From NCBI GenBank assembly GCA_916048095.2, contig OU696584.1, forward strand, positions 2,313,317-2,377,316: 64,000 nt of DNA. The letters are read 5' to 3'. Below, piece after piece: positions 44,359-54,539 of the stretch. The notes below the pieces were generated by a model, which saw only the letters and a program-made list of their open reading frames with translations, was not told where the DNA came from and did no database searches. Each line of letters opens with the position of its first letter. Position 1 is the stretch's first letter. The translations under genes were made by a program, and so were the position numbers. This DNA comes from Sacculina carcini. Taxonomy: Eukaryota; Arthropoda; Thecostraca; Sacculinidae.

Positions 44359-45897
44359 TAGAGATGCGACCTCAAAAAACGACGGTTTTCTTAAAACTCG
44401 TTTTTTGCCAAAAAACCTCGACCAAAAAACAGTTTTCAAGAGTCATGCAAATAATTCAAATTATGGAAATGATATATTTAAGATGTTAAATGAATTATTT
44501 TTTATCAACACATGAGTTATTCATGCTATTAGTGACCATATCAAATTGAATTATCATTAAATATGCACAATATAATTGTTATAATGTGTCTGAAAGCCCT
44601 AATATCATTGTTTGCACAGTGCTGTGCGGCACTTCTATGTACAGTACAGTTTTGCATTCAATTATTGAGTTAATCATTGTGTAAGAAAGCAGGGTTTGAG
44701 AACCGTTTCTTATGCTAAAATCTGAAACTGTTTGAACAAAACAGCAGGTGGCATAATTTTTTATTATTTTTTACACATTAACTTTTTCATATCAGAAATG
44801 AACTACGTTGATTATAAGTTTCATCATTTCATTCAGCAGATCAATTATTTGCAAATATAAAAGTACAAACACTGCAAATATTTACACAAATACTACAAAT
44901 GTGCACACAAACAAATCAGAGTGGCAATCCTGACCAGAAAAACGGGCAATATTTTCGCGTAGGAAAAAAACACTGAGGAAATATATTTCATGTATAAAAA
45001 TGTATTTGAACACAAATATCTACATCAAAGAAACCATCATCCATATAACCAGTTCTAAAATCAGGGTACTAATAAAAAACTAATTAATTTGGTTCAACTT
45101 TCCGTGATCTGCCGCCAATTTTTTCTGAATCTCTACATCTACGAAAACCTTTTTTAAAAAAAACATTTTGAAAAAAACCATGGTTTAAAAAACAGTTCAA
45201 ATCAAGTGGTTTAACCAGCCGCTTATACGTACCAGCAGGCCACTTCCTATACAAAAGGTATTTGAACGTATCAAATCAAATCAATCAATAAAATCAAATT
45301 TGATCGTAATCAAATCTATCTTACATAGATACTGTTTTAGAAAACATTGCTCTATTAAAAATGCGTTAGTTTAAATAAACGTTTGTCAAATAACATTTGA
45401 CCAACCAATTAAGTTGTCTTCTTCTGCTGTCAACATTTTCTGAATCTGTACATTAATAAAAACGAATTTGAAAAACATCATTGCATTTTTTAATAAAAAA
45501 CATGGTTTCTTTTATAAAAAATCACATGATTACTCTAATCTTCTAATTCTAATGAATTTTTTTTGTTCTGCTGACAAATGATTTCAGATATCCACATCAT
45601 TAAACCATCTTTAAAAACATAGGTTTTCTCAATGGAAAGAAACCTAAACCACCGGACCCGGATGCACTTTCAAACAGTCTACTGAGGTATTTATTGATAA
45701 ATATTTTTGTTTTTTATACTATTATCAAATTATCTTTGAAATAAGACACGTAAATATGTACAAAACGTCTCGTTTCTATGTACTCATATCCAACATCCGA
45801 TGACAATTGGGGCTAATTCTAAAAAAACAAAACAACTAAAAAACATATTTTTTTGCAAAAAAACCGCAACCAAAAAAAACGTTTTTTTGCATCACTA
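44359..45897. mobile_element. Non-autonomous hAT element, 1.54 kb
   Basis: Termini TAGAGATGCG and, inverted, TAGTGATGCA form imperfect hAT-type inverted ends. They lie between CTCAAGAC (44351-44358) and CCCAAGAC (45898-45905), an 8-bp duplication with one difference. The interior is AT-rich with A/T homopolymer runs near both ends and no transposase frame. Its interior style resembles the 21.6-28.9 kb hAT-like units, but the sequence is different. It would be mobilised only by a transposase from another copy. Confidence 0.8.
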
Positions 45898-45905
45898 CCC
45901 AAGAC

Positions 45906-46189
45906 CGGCTCCCCATTCCCCCTAGTTACAGTCACCAACAAAGTACAACCAGTGCTGCGCATACAGACACGCACGCATTCACAAACAAACATCTACCCCT
46001 CGCGAAAGGACCACAGCCACACAAACACGCGCAAACTTTTACTCGCGCTAACATACGCACTTGCTTACGCAAACGTCATAGCCCAAACACACCCACACAC
46101 ACTAATGGCTCAGCAATATACCACAATAAGGATTTAAATTTTGTTTCGGTTTTATTTTTTGGATATGCAGAGGAAAGTTTTCCTCGATT
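45906..46189. other. Gene-free stretch, AC-rich
   Basis: Low-complexity CACA-rich DNA (45960-46110) followed by T-rich DNA. The open frame at 45853-46137 runs across the hAT end and the AC tract and is not credible. Confidence 0.5.
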
Positions 46190-46261
46190 TTTGTGTGAAA
46201 CAATGGTACAATGACATGTGTACAATGGCAACAAGAGCGGTGTACAATGTTACGTGTGTAC

Positions 46262-47460
46262 AATGGCAACAAGTGCGGTGAAACAACAAGCTATTTCGGC
46301 CCCGACTCCAGCTCCAAATGTGTTGCGCTCCGACATGATGAAGAGTTTCGACGGCACAGGTGATGTGATCGGATGGCTCAAAACAGCTGAATTGGTCGCT
46401 AAGCTTAATTGAGTCACTGATTTGCAGAGTTTTGTGCCTTTGTTTCTAGAGGGAGCAGCATTGGCCTTTCATCTTGAGTTGAGTGATGATGCTCAATCAG
46501 ATTATGAGTTGATTAAGTCGAAATTTCGAGAGGCATTTTCAAGCACTCCGGTGGATTCTTTCGTGTTATTGAAGAGTGTGATGTGGCGTGGTGAGCAAGC
46601 TGATGTATATGCGCATGAAATACGTCGGTTAGCGGGCCTGTGTGGGTTTGGAGGTGATGCATTGGAGCTCGCCGTAAAGTTGGCGTTTATCAGTGGGTTT
46701 CCAGGCAGGATCTCGGCAGGGTTGCAGGAATGTGATGTGCAACAGACGACAATGGAGGCTCTTCTCACAAAGACTCGGATACTGGCGCGGTCGGTGGTAA
46801 GTGCCGTGGCCACTGAGCCCAACTTCGCAGCTGACACCAGTGTTTCTGCGACAGCTCTGTTGAGCGGCGTTATGGATTTGTTGGACGGTGTTTTAATTGT
46901 GGAGTTCCACATATGGCTCGTCATTGCAAGAAAAATGTGCCCCGGTACTTCAAATGTGGCACAGTTGGTCACAGGGCAGTGCACTGCCAGTTGGGAAACG
47001 ATGGTGGGGAAGCTGCTGCACCAGCGGCTTCCCCCGCGATGTTGTGATGGCGCAAGCAAATGATCTTCCATGCGTGACGGTTTCGATTTGCGGACGGCAA
47101 GTAGAGGCGTTGTTGGACACAGGATGTTCTACATATATTATTTCAAGTAAATTGAGTGTTCCGAGCCACAGTGAAGTGACACGTGTTATGACGGTGGACG
47201 GCCGTGAAGTTGTGTGCTCAAATTCGTGTGTGATTGATATTGTCATCAATACAATACAATTTAAAACTCGAGTCCTTGTCTTCCCTAGCATTGTTAGTGA
47301 CTATGAGGTCATTCTGGGCATGGATGCTATTGGACAATTTGAAGAGGTTACTGTTTCAAAAGATGGTGTGAAATTTGGCTCGTTGAGAAGTGAACGTGTC
47401 AGCAATTATCGCGATGACATGGCTAGCTCTGCTACAGCATGCAAAACTGTGTCATAAAAA
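46262..47460 (+). pseudogene. Gag and protease remnants of the 46-51 kb gypsy
   Basis: Gag begins MATSAVKQQ at 46262 and continues with FDGTGDVIGWLKTAELVAKL, quoted to its limit, a helical core (LFLEGAALAFHLELSDDAQ, DVYAHEIRRLAGL) and Cys-His motifs near 46890-47000. The protease is recognisable from VEALLDTGCSTYIIS (about 47103-47147) and VILGMDAIGQF (about 47312-47345), the two conserved strands of retropepsins. It is a broken fossil. Confidence 0.75.
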
Positions 47461-47699
47461 ATTGTTGACGAGGATTTCGTTGCGAACTTCAATGGCTCAT
47501 ATTGGGAAGTGCAGTGGCTATTGAAAAATATATCGCCGTTATTGAAGAAATCCATTGGTTGTTACAAACAGACAATGAGAGGAGTGACAAAGAATGCTTT
47601 TGACTGTGAAGTGAAGAGATGGTATACTGGTTCCTTGGCACGAGCATGTGGAGAAAGGCGTTCTGCCTCTGTTGACAGTCGTTCAAGAAACGAAGGGGA

Positions 47700-49865
47700 A
47701 AATTCGCCCTGTAATTGACTTCAGGGAATTGAACGCTTACGTCAAGAGCCACACTGGGGATGAGTGGATTGATGTTTGTGCAGACAAGTTACGACAATGA
47801 CGGCGTATGTCAGGCGCCACAGCGATGGTGGATTAAAGTCAGCTTACTTGCAAATTCGGATTGACCCGAGCTTGTGGAAATATCAATTGGTCCGACATGG
47901 CGGGAGAACCTACTGTCTAACCAGGCTTGGTTTTGGTCTTTGTTCGGGACCCAGAATTATGACAAGAATTCTACGCAGTGTCTTGGATGAATCGGAGAGA
48001 ATAGCTAACGCCACTGATTCATACGTAGACGACATCATTGTCGACACGTCGAAAGTCGAGGCCTGTGAAGTGGTCCGACATCTGCAGTTGTACGGACTTG
48101 CGGCAAAGGATCCAGCGTCCATTGATGGTGGCAGTGTACTCGGTCTGAAAGTGCATATGACTCAGAATGGTGTCTTGGAATTTCGCAGAGGAAACGAGAT
48201 CCCGGAATTGAAAGAGGACTTGACCAAGTGAGAATTGTTATCCATATGTGGCAAGCTGGTGGGACATTACCCCATAGCAGGATGGCTTAGACCAGCGTGC
48301 AGTTTTATAAAACGTCAAGCCTCATCTTGCGACTGGGATGATGCAGTGTCTCGTGCTGTTTTGGATATGACTGAGGAAATGTTGAATCGGACCAGAGGCG
48401 GAGATCCGGTGAAGGGGAAATGGGTGGTGTCGGATACCAAAGCCGGTGTGATATGGTGCGACGCCAGCAATTTAGCCATCGGAGCGGCTGTAGAAGTGGA
48501 TGGTGTTTTAGTGGAAGATGCGTCGTGGCAACGAAAGAAAAGGGATTTTGCACATATCAATGTTGCGGAACTGGAGTCAGTGTCCCGAGGACTGAACCTG
48601 GCGTTGAAGTGGGGATTGAATATAATTTATATACGCACTGACTCTTCAACAGTGGCTGGCTGGCTCCAGTCAACATTGACATGTGAGAGAAGGCTGAGAA
48701 CAAAAGGAGCTGCTGAAGTGTTGATAAAGCGCCGGCTCGGGGTCGTCAAAGATTTAGTAAATGAACTGAGTTTGAGCGTGAATATTTCTCTCGTAGCGAC
48801 CGCTGCTAACAAAACTGATTTGTTGACGCGAGTTAAAAAAGACTGGATACGAGAGCATGCTACTGAACGGGACGGCGGATTTTGTGGTGTAACAATGGAG
48901 CAGGTTAAGGATTTACATTGTTTGCATCATATGGGAGTCGAGCGATCACTGTTCCTCTCAAAGAAGGTCGACCCTGGAGTATCACGGGAGCAAGTAGAAA
49001 ACGTAGTAATACATTGCGTGCAGTGTCAGTCCATCGATCCGGCTCCTGTAGGACATGAACCGGTTGTGCTCCACGTGTCGACTAACTGGAGCCGACTAGC
49101 AGTCGGCGTGACTCATTTCAGACACCGCGGGTATTTGACCATGATAGATTGCGACCCGGGCCGATTTGCTCTGTGGCGGGAACTAATAATGGAAACGGCA
49201 GAAGAAGTATTAGCGATTTTGGAAAGTGTGTTTCTAGAGCGTGGACCAGTAGACCAAGTCCTGATGGATAACGGCACGATATTCAGGTCGGTCTTGTTCC
49301 GAGAAATGCTGAAGCGATGGAATGTTGGCAGCTTTTATAGAGCGGCATACCGCCCGAGTGAAAATGGGATTATCCAAAGACATCATCGGACAAAAAAAGA
49401 ATGTCAGAAAGGACAAACGTGTCTCCGTTGACAGCTGTGTTCTGGTATAACGCAGCTGCAAAGAACGGACAGCAAGAAGAGGGCGCACCTCAACGACATG
49501 TCTACACTTACACATGGCGTCATCCCAGAGCTATGCCCAGCATAGATGGCACACAAGGCAAAATTAAAAAACACAAGTAAAAATTGGCGACGAAGTCTGG
49601 GTCAAGCCTGTGCCTGCCAGATGCACATCCCATTGGTCGCAAGGAACAGTGACTGGGATTCAGTCTCAAAACAACATTTCAGTAGATGGCGTACCGAGAC
49701 ACTTGACTGACTTGAGGCCTGTAGTAGGTGAAAATGCTGGAGGCTCTGCAGCGGAAAATGCACACATGTAAACGAGTGGTTCTGATGACATACCTCGCAG
49801 ATCTACTAGAGTGAGAAGACAGCCGATTAGGTTTCAATATTACGTTCTGGAAAGTGATGATCATT
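47700..49865 (+). pseudogene. RT, RNase H and integrase remnants of the 46-51 kb gypsy
   Basis: RT: LKSAYLQIRIDPSLWKYQ and SYVDDIIVDTSK with the YVDD-type catalytic motif (47830-48050), then CGKLVGHYPIAGWLRPAC (48245-48300). RNase H: VIWCDASNLAIGAAVE and VAELESVSRGLNLALKW, ending near TDSSTVAGWL. Integrase: HHMGVERSLFL...CVQCQ zinc-binding segment (48925-49030), LTMIDCDPGRFALWREL, VLMDNGTIF and YRPSENGIIQRHHRT core motifs, and a charged tail to 49865. The RT-connection wording is of a Ty3/gypsy branch I cannot name with confidence. Broken. Confidence 0.75.
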
Positions 49866-50112
49866 GATCTTTAGATCAAGAGGGAGTGTGGCGGAATTGG
49901 AAACCACTTGTCTGTGAGCGCATGGTTTTGGTGTGCATGTGTGTGTGTGTGCGGCTGGTCTGTCTTGTGTTTAGGTGTTTGTGTTGACCTTGGCGAAGGT
50001 CAAAGGCCGGTTGTGTAAGCGTAGGTGAGTTGGTATGTGGATCGGATAGTGTGCGGTTGTGCAGTTGTGTGGTCGTGTGTGTGTAGAGTAGGGTTGTGTA
50101 TAGTCGGATGTA

Positions 50113-51037
50113 CAGGATGTCCCAATAAATTTGACGTCATTTCGAAGGTCAACAATTTTGGCAATTTTCGTTGAAATGACCTCAAATTTTCACAGCTTGT
50201 ATAGAAACAGTTCAAGATTTTATGTTTAATGTCTGACATTTACCTCTTTTCAGGTTGAGAAATGCCGTTCACTTCAATAGAAAAGTCATTTTGCGTGTTG
50301 GAATATGCTCGAACACAGTCACCCAAGAGCGTGCAGCGTGCCTTTGCAAAATTTGCCAAAAATGCACCAACTAGTAAACAAATTTGGACCTCGCACCATA
50401 AATTTAAACAGGAAGGCTACTTATGCAGGGCTAAAGGATCTGGCCGGCCATCAACAGCGGTAGAGAAGGTCGAGCGTGTTCGTGAGCAATTCCTGCAAAG
50501 TCCCAAGAAGTCTGTAAGAAGAGCAAGTCTGGAAACCCAGATTCCTCGAACAACAGTTTGGCGCGTTCTGAGGAAACGATTGCAAATGAAACCCTACAGG
50601 CTGCAGCTCGTTCAGGCTTTAATGGAAGATGACAAGCGAAAACGTAAAGAATTCTGTGATGATATGCTACAGAAACTTGAAGAAGACGGGTTCGATGAGC
50701 GTCTAATTTTTAGTGATGAAGCAACGTTTCATACGACTGGCAAAGTCAATAAGCATAATGTTCGCATTTGGGGCGAAGAAAATCTCTGCAGCGTGTTTGG
50801 CACGAGTTTGATTACCGACTTGACGTATGCAGAGTCACAGGTGGCGCTCGCATTGAACATTTGTGAAAATCGTGAAATCTGTCATATAATCTGCAAATCT
50901 GTGTTTTTTTCTTTGTAATGTTGACTAATAAAACTTATGATGTTCAACATAAAGTGTGCGTAGTTTCATTAAGATACACTGAGTAGTTTCCGAGATACGG
51001 ACATTTAGAATGACATCAAATTTATCGGAACACCCTG
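50113..51037 (+). mobile_element. Tc1/mariner-superfamily element, internally deleted
   Basis: The ends are inverted repeats: CAGGATGTCCCAATAAATTT on the left and, on the minus strand from the right, CAGGGTGTTCCGATAAATTT, continuing through GA.GTCATT. A TA target duplication is present on each side (50111-50112 and 51038-51039). One transposase frame lies inside. At about 925 bp the element is shorter than a full-length relative, in keeping with loss of the second half of the catalytic domain. It sits inside the gypsy-like 3' LTR and so is younger than that element. Confidence 0.9.
50262..50918 (+). CDS. Tc1/mariner-type transposase, C-terminal half deleted
   Basis: The 218-codon frame starts MPFTSIEKSFCVLEYARTQS with a helix-turn-helix region (residues 1-50), a second HTH (about 70-105, QIPRTTVWRVLRKRL) and the first catalytic segment, LIFSDEATFH with its aspartate (about residue 148), followed by GKVNKHNVRIWGEEN. 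After that the protein jumps to CSVFGTSLITDLTYAESQVA, and the expected second aspartate and third acidic residue are missing. This points to an internal deletion that left the frame open. The enzyme would have bound the element ends and cut DNA; as it stands it should be catalytically dead. Confidence 0.8.
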   Translation: MPFTSIEKSFCVLEYARTQSPKSVQRAFAKFAKNAPTSKQIWTSHHKFKQEGYLCRAKGSGRPSTAVEKVERVREQFLQSPKKSVRRASLETQIPRTTVWRVLRKRLQMKPYRLQLVQALMEDDKRKRKEFCDDMLQKLEEDGFDERLIFSDEATFHTTGKVNKHNVRIWGEENLCSVFGTSLITDLTYAESQVALALNICENREICHIICKSVFFSL

Positions 51038-51179
51038 TATTTGGTTACTGCGTCTTGTGTTAATCGTGTTCATCTTCGTTCCCTTGTTCTGTATCTTTTC
51101 GTCACTGTCATTCATCGCTGTGCAATAAATCGCTTGTAAGAAGCGTGTGTACAATGGCAACAAGTGCGGTGAAACAACA

Positions 51180-51803
51180 AGTTGGAAAAACAAAGCTCCT
51201 CGGCATTATTATCGACGAAAATATAAATTGGAAAGACCATATTGAGCATGTATTTGTCAGAATTTCCAAAAGTTGTGGTGTTTTATATAAAGTAAGATAC
51301 CAGTTAACGACAGAAGCCTTAATTAGTATCTACTATACTCTTATATATCCTCATCTAACATATTCTATAGCGCTAATTGGTCTTGCACATGACCTTCCTT
51401 CCTTCTTAGAATCAAAATTATACAAAACAGAGTTTTACGATGCATTGCTCACAAAAATATATTCGGATCTATCAGCGATATGTACCAATATTTAAAAATT
51501 CAGCAATTTCACACAATTCGGAACAAATTCTTGATCTTACTCATCAGTAAAAATCTCAGATGCAAAAACCTGTAAACACAACATATTCACTCGGGAAAGC
51601 ACGGTAATTAGTACTCGAAGTAGTTATAATTTAACTCCACCAAGATTTCGAACAATGTTATTCAAGTACAGTATTCTGTATTACGGGCCGCAGTTGTGGA
51701 ATGGTTTGCCGATGTCTATGAAGGAATTTTTATGTATTGAGAGCAACGTGGAGAAAATAAATCAAGCTATAAATGCTTATTATAAAAATTTACCTACTTA
51801 ACT
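51180..51803 (+). mobile_element. LINE 3' fragment (Jockey/CR1-like)
   Basis: Encodes the C-terminal part of a non-LTR RT: KLLGIIIDENINWKDHI (51189-51240), RISKSCGVLYKVRYQL, YYTLIYPHLTYSI (51330-51370), then after frame changes YYGPQLWNGLPMS (51675-51715) and a stop near 51801. It may belong to the same family as the 43256-44135 fragment, but the two do not overlap. It begins immediately after the repeat of the gypsy gag-start sequence at 51150-51180. Confidence 0.75.
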
Positions 51804-51817
51804 CAGGTCAAAAGTGA

Positions 51818-53371
51818 TCAAAAGATGCCCAGGCTGACCATGGCGCCTCTGCTTATGTAAAAGCGGTCGGTCGAGTCAGTGACTAAGGCGACAACCGATT
51901 TGCGGTGTTCGTTATCATCTGTGTCACGTCCGGACAGCGACAGCAGGAGGGCGCCGAGTATGTTTATGTCGTCGCCGTTCTCCGCGATGACGCGTTTCGT
52001 GACGCGGCTGAGGTGCTCACGGCGCAGGTTCAGTCGTCGCATGACGGACAGGCCGAGAAGACATACTTGTGCCCCAGACTCGGCGACCACTGTGACCTTC
52101 GGAGGCCTCTGGAGCTTTGATTGCTCGTATGCTGCCGTGTCGACGGACACCATCAGGTCCAGTGTTGGATGTGGCCGCGCTTCGGCCCCGTACCAGCTAA
52201 TGTCGCTGTCGAAGACGCGATGGCTGGTGGATGAAATCGTCCCGCGACGACGATTGTCGACAATGATCGGGGAGTCTTGGTTAAGCGCGACAGTTTCAAC
52301 GGCGTTCACATGCTGAAACTCTAGGGGCTCAGATGGCCTCTAGGGGCTCAGGGGGCTCATAAATTTACACCGAGAAAATGACCCCTAGAGGCCCTAAGGC
52401 CTCTAGGGGTAATGTGTGCTCAGATGTTCCTCTGGTCTTGTGCGTGCCTTGCTGTCGTTTGGATTTTTTCCAGCAGTCTAGGCAGCTGGTGAACTCCTTC
52501 AATTTGCCCCTCACCATGCCGAACTGTGGTGTCCGGCGGCCACATTGAAATTTTTGACATTGAAATTTTTTCTTGGTCATTTCCGTGTCGCGTGACGGTG
52601 TGCTGCTTGGCTGGCGTATCGAGACAGCTTGCCGTTTGTATGCGCTGGCGGCGACATTGAGGCCATCGACCGAGGCGGCCCTTGCTGCGATCTCTTTGCT
52701 GTCTATGGCTGCCCCTACCTCGCTCAAGGACTTCTGGTCGAGGTTTGTTGACCCGAGGATGTCTTTGCGAATGACTTCGTCCGATATACCGTTGATGAGT
52801 ATCAACTTTACGATGTCTTCGGTGTAGTCGACCAGAGTTGTGCCGCCGCAGCCAGATTTTCCGCATTTGCCGTGCTTCGTCCACTGGCACACGCTAGCCA
52901 TGCCCCGAAGCCTGGCGACAAATTGACGCACTGGTTCACCGCTGTCTTGGCGGGTTTGAAGGAGCTGGGACCGCCGTGCAATTAGAGCTACGCCTAGCAC
53001 TGCGAGATGCTTCATCGCGGCCAGTACTTCCTCTTCTGTTTTGTCGGCGTTTTGCGCGTCCTCTCGAAACAGTGTCGCTTCCAGGTCTGGCTCGTAGCAG
53101 GCGATCAGTTGTGCAACCACGTCGCCCGTCGATAAGTCGGTCCCGTTTTTCGGAGACCGCCCATCTTCTAGTGAAAGCCGCCCATTCATCCTCGCCGATA
53201 GACTGCGTGAGGGTGGGCCGACTGATCTGAGGAGGTTTTTACCGGGAGCCGTCGGCGCATTCGTGCACGTTCCTCTGGTGCAATTGCATCAGATCGATGC
53301 ATGTGCTGATGTCGCCCGCGGTTTTCACTTCGGTGCATTCCCTCGCCTCACAGTGCAGACTAACCGGCATT
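51818..53371 (-). pseudogene. Gypsy-type gag and protease-like fossil
   Basis: Minus strand: an N-terminal Cys-His segment (MPVSLHCEARECTEVKT, with LMQLHQRNVH; 53371-53230), a gag core (52365-53189) with FVARLRGMASVCQW and DYTEDIVKLILINGISDE and a Cys-rich end, then a retropepsin-like region (51818-52309) with VVAESGAQVCLLGLSVMRRL and INILGALLLSLSG. This arrangement is typical of certain marine-invertebrate gypsy gags. No LTRs, RT or integrase adjoin it. Broken, with about two or three breaks. Confidence 0.65.
52381..52410. repeat. 30-bp palindrome with 13-bp perfect arms
   Basis: ACCCCTAGAGGCC (52381-52393) and GGCCTCTAGGGGT (52398-52410) flank the loop CTAA. Related half-sites, CTCTAGGGGCTCAG, occur twice at 52321-52352. 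The cluster lies in the gag fossil and looks like a local palindromic amplification. Confidence 0.9.
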
Positions 53372-54438
53372 TTTTGATGGGTGGAAACTCGTGGTGGATA
53401 TTGACAAAAACGATAATTCGTTGTTGAGTAAAAACGACTAAACGAATATCATGATCAAAAGATATCCTCACACGGAACGCCTGTATTGCCGATAGAGAAT
53501 GATATTCGCTGCAAACAGATATACATAAACAAACAAACAGATATACATTAAGTGAGAACGCATATGATCGTTAAATGTAACGTTAACAAACACAAGGAAA
53601 TAGTAAACACAAACGTACTTAGTATGTCAACACGCGAGGAGACGGTAATTGACAATAGCGGTGCTGGAAGACGATGTTCTCTATGCGTATCGTGTGTACC
53701 GCTGGAATCGAGTACTCGATAGTGCAATATCGAGTACCTGGGTGCTTACGTATTCAACAACCTGGGTTCAACAAAAAGTTGTATGATGTAGTTGTGTTTT
53801 GCGATCAATTGTTAAGTATTCGTGAATTATGAATATATGAATCCGGGAATGAGAATAGATATATACGAATGTGTTTATGCATGAGGTATTGGTATGTTGT
53901 GTGTATATGTGTCTTTATGTGTTTGCTTTGAAAATATTTGTCTGATTGCGCATTGTGTGTATGTGTGGGTATGTTTATCAAATGTGTGTATGTACTTGAA
54001 TACGTGTTAGGTGTTATGGTAATATGTGCGGATACGCGTATGGAGGTTGTATACGCGTGCACTTTGTTTGCATATAGTTGTATATTTGCGTATTGTTTCA
54101 TGTGTATGTATGAGAATATGTGTGCGAATATGTATGGTAGACTGGTAGGTATGGTTATATGTTTGTTGTGTATCATTGTATATGAATAGTGTTTGTATGT
54201 GATCGCGCGCGCATGTGTGTATGTATGTACTTGTGTATATTTAACCTGGCTTGATAGCATTATTTCCACCTGTACAAGTGAAATGTAAGCCTGTCTATGA
54301 GCATTAGCTCGTCGGGTCTTTTTCCAATTGTGATATTTATTGTTTGAACATTGTATATTTGTTTGTGGCAATACATGGTTAAATAAAAAAAATATATACA
54401 CACACACACACGTACATATATTTAGTTATTCACGTACG
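53372..54438. other. Gene-free, TG/TA-rich stretch
   Basis: 53372-53800 is AT-rich with short direct repeats (ACAAACAGATATACAT at 53514-53548) and a CGAGTACTCGA palindrome (53709-53719). 53880-54240 is TGTATGTG-rich low-complexity DNA. Open frames here are artefacts of that composition. Confidence 0.5.
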
Positions 54439-54493
54439 TATATTTAGATCCAAAATGTATGGAGTACTCACGCGTCTGGTGGATAAATGATAT
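54439..54493 (+). repeat. Left member of a 55-bp inverted repeat around the Penelope-like region
   Basis: TATATTTAGATCCAAAATG...GGAGTACTCACG and GTCTGGTGGATAAATGATAT match, inverted, 58210-58265 with about three differences. Penelope-like elements often carry terminal repeats in mixed orientation, so these may be the element ends. Confidence 0.75.
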
Positions 54494-54539
54494 ATACTCA
54501 CACCATCTGCATAATATAAACCGACGATGTTATAGAAAT

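Larger units (their letters stand above)
49887..51155 (+). repeat. Candidate 3' LTR carrying a Tc1/mariner insertion
   Basis: Begins TGTGGCGGAATTGG directly after a purine-rich tract; without the 50113-51037 insertion it would be about 345 bp and ends near TGTACA (51150). It includes GT-rich DNA (49930-50100) and an AATAAA near 51124. Immediately after it comes TGGCAACAAGTGCGG, which could be a primer-binding site, as at 46264. Confidence 0.5.
46190..51175 (+). mobile_element. Gypsy-like LTR element, broken, 5' LTR not found
   Basis: Plus-strand gag (about 46262-47050), protease (47070-47330), RT (about 47700-48230), RNase H (48430-48800), integrase (48880-49430) and tail to 49865. After a purine-rich AGAGGGAG, a 3' LTR candidate begins TGTGGCGGAATTGG at 49887 and runs, with a Tc1/mariner insert at 50113-51037, to about 51155 (AATAAA near 51124). 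No matching 5' LTR is seen, though TGTACAATGGCAACAAGTGC occurs both at the gag start and after the 3' LTR. Broken, with about four to six breaks. Exact Ty3/gypsy lineage not resolved. Confidence 0.75.

Noticed and set aside
53805-54407. 200-codon minus-strand frame
   Set aside because: Low-complexity translation of TG/TA-rich DNA with His/Thr/Tyr bias; no motif.
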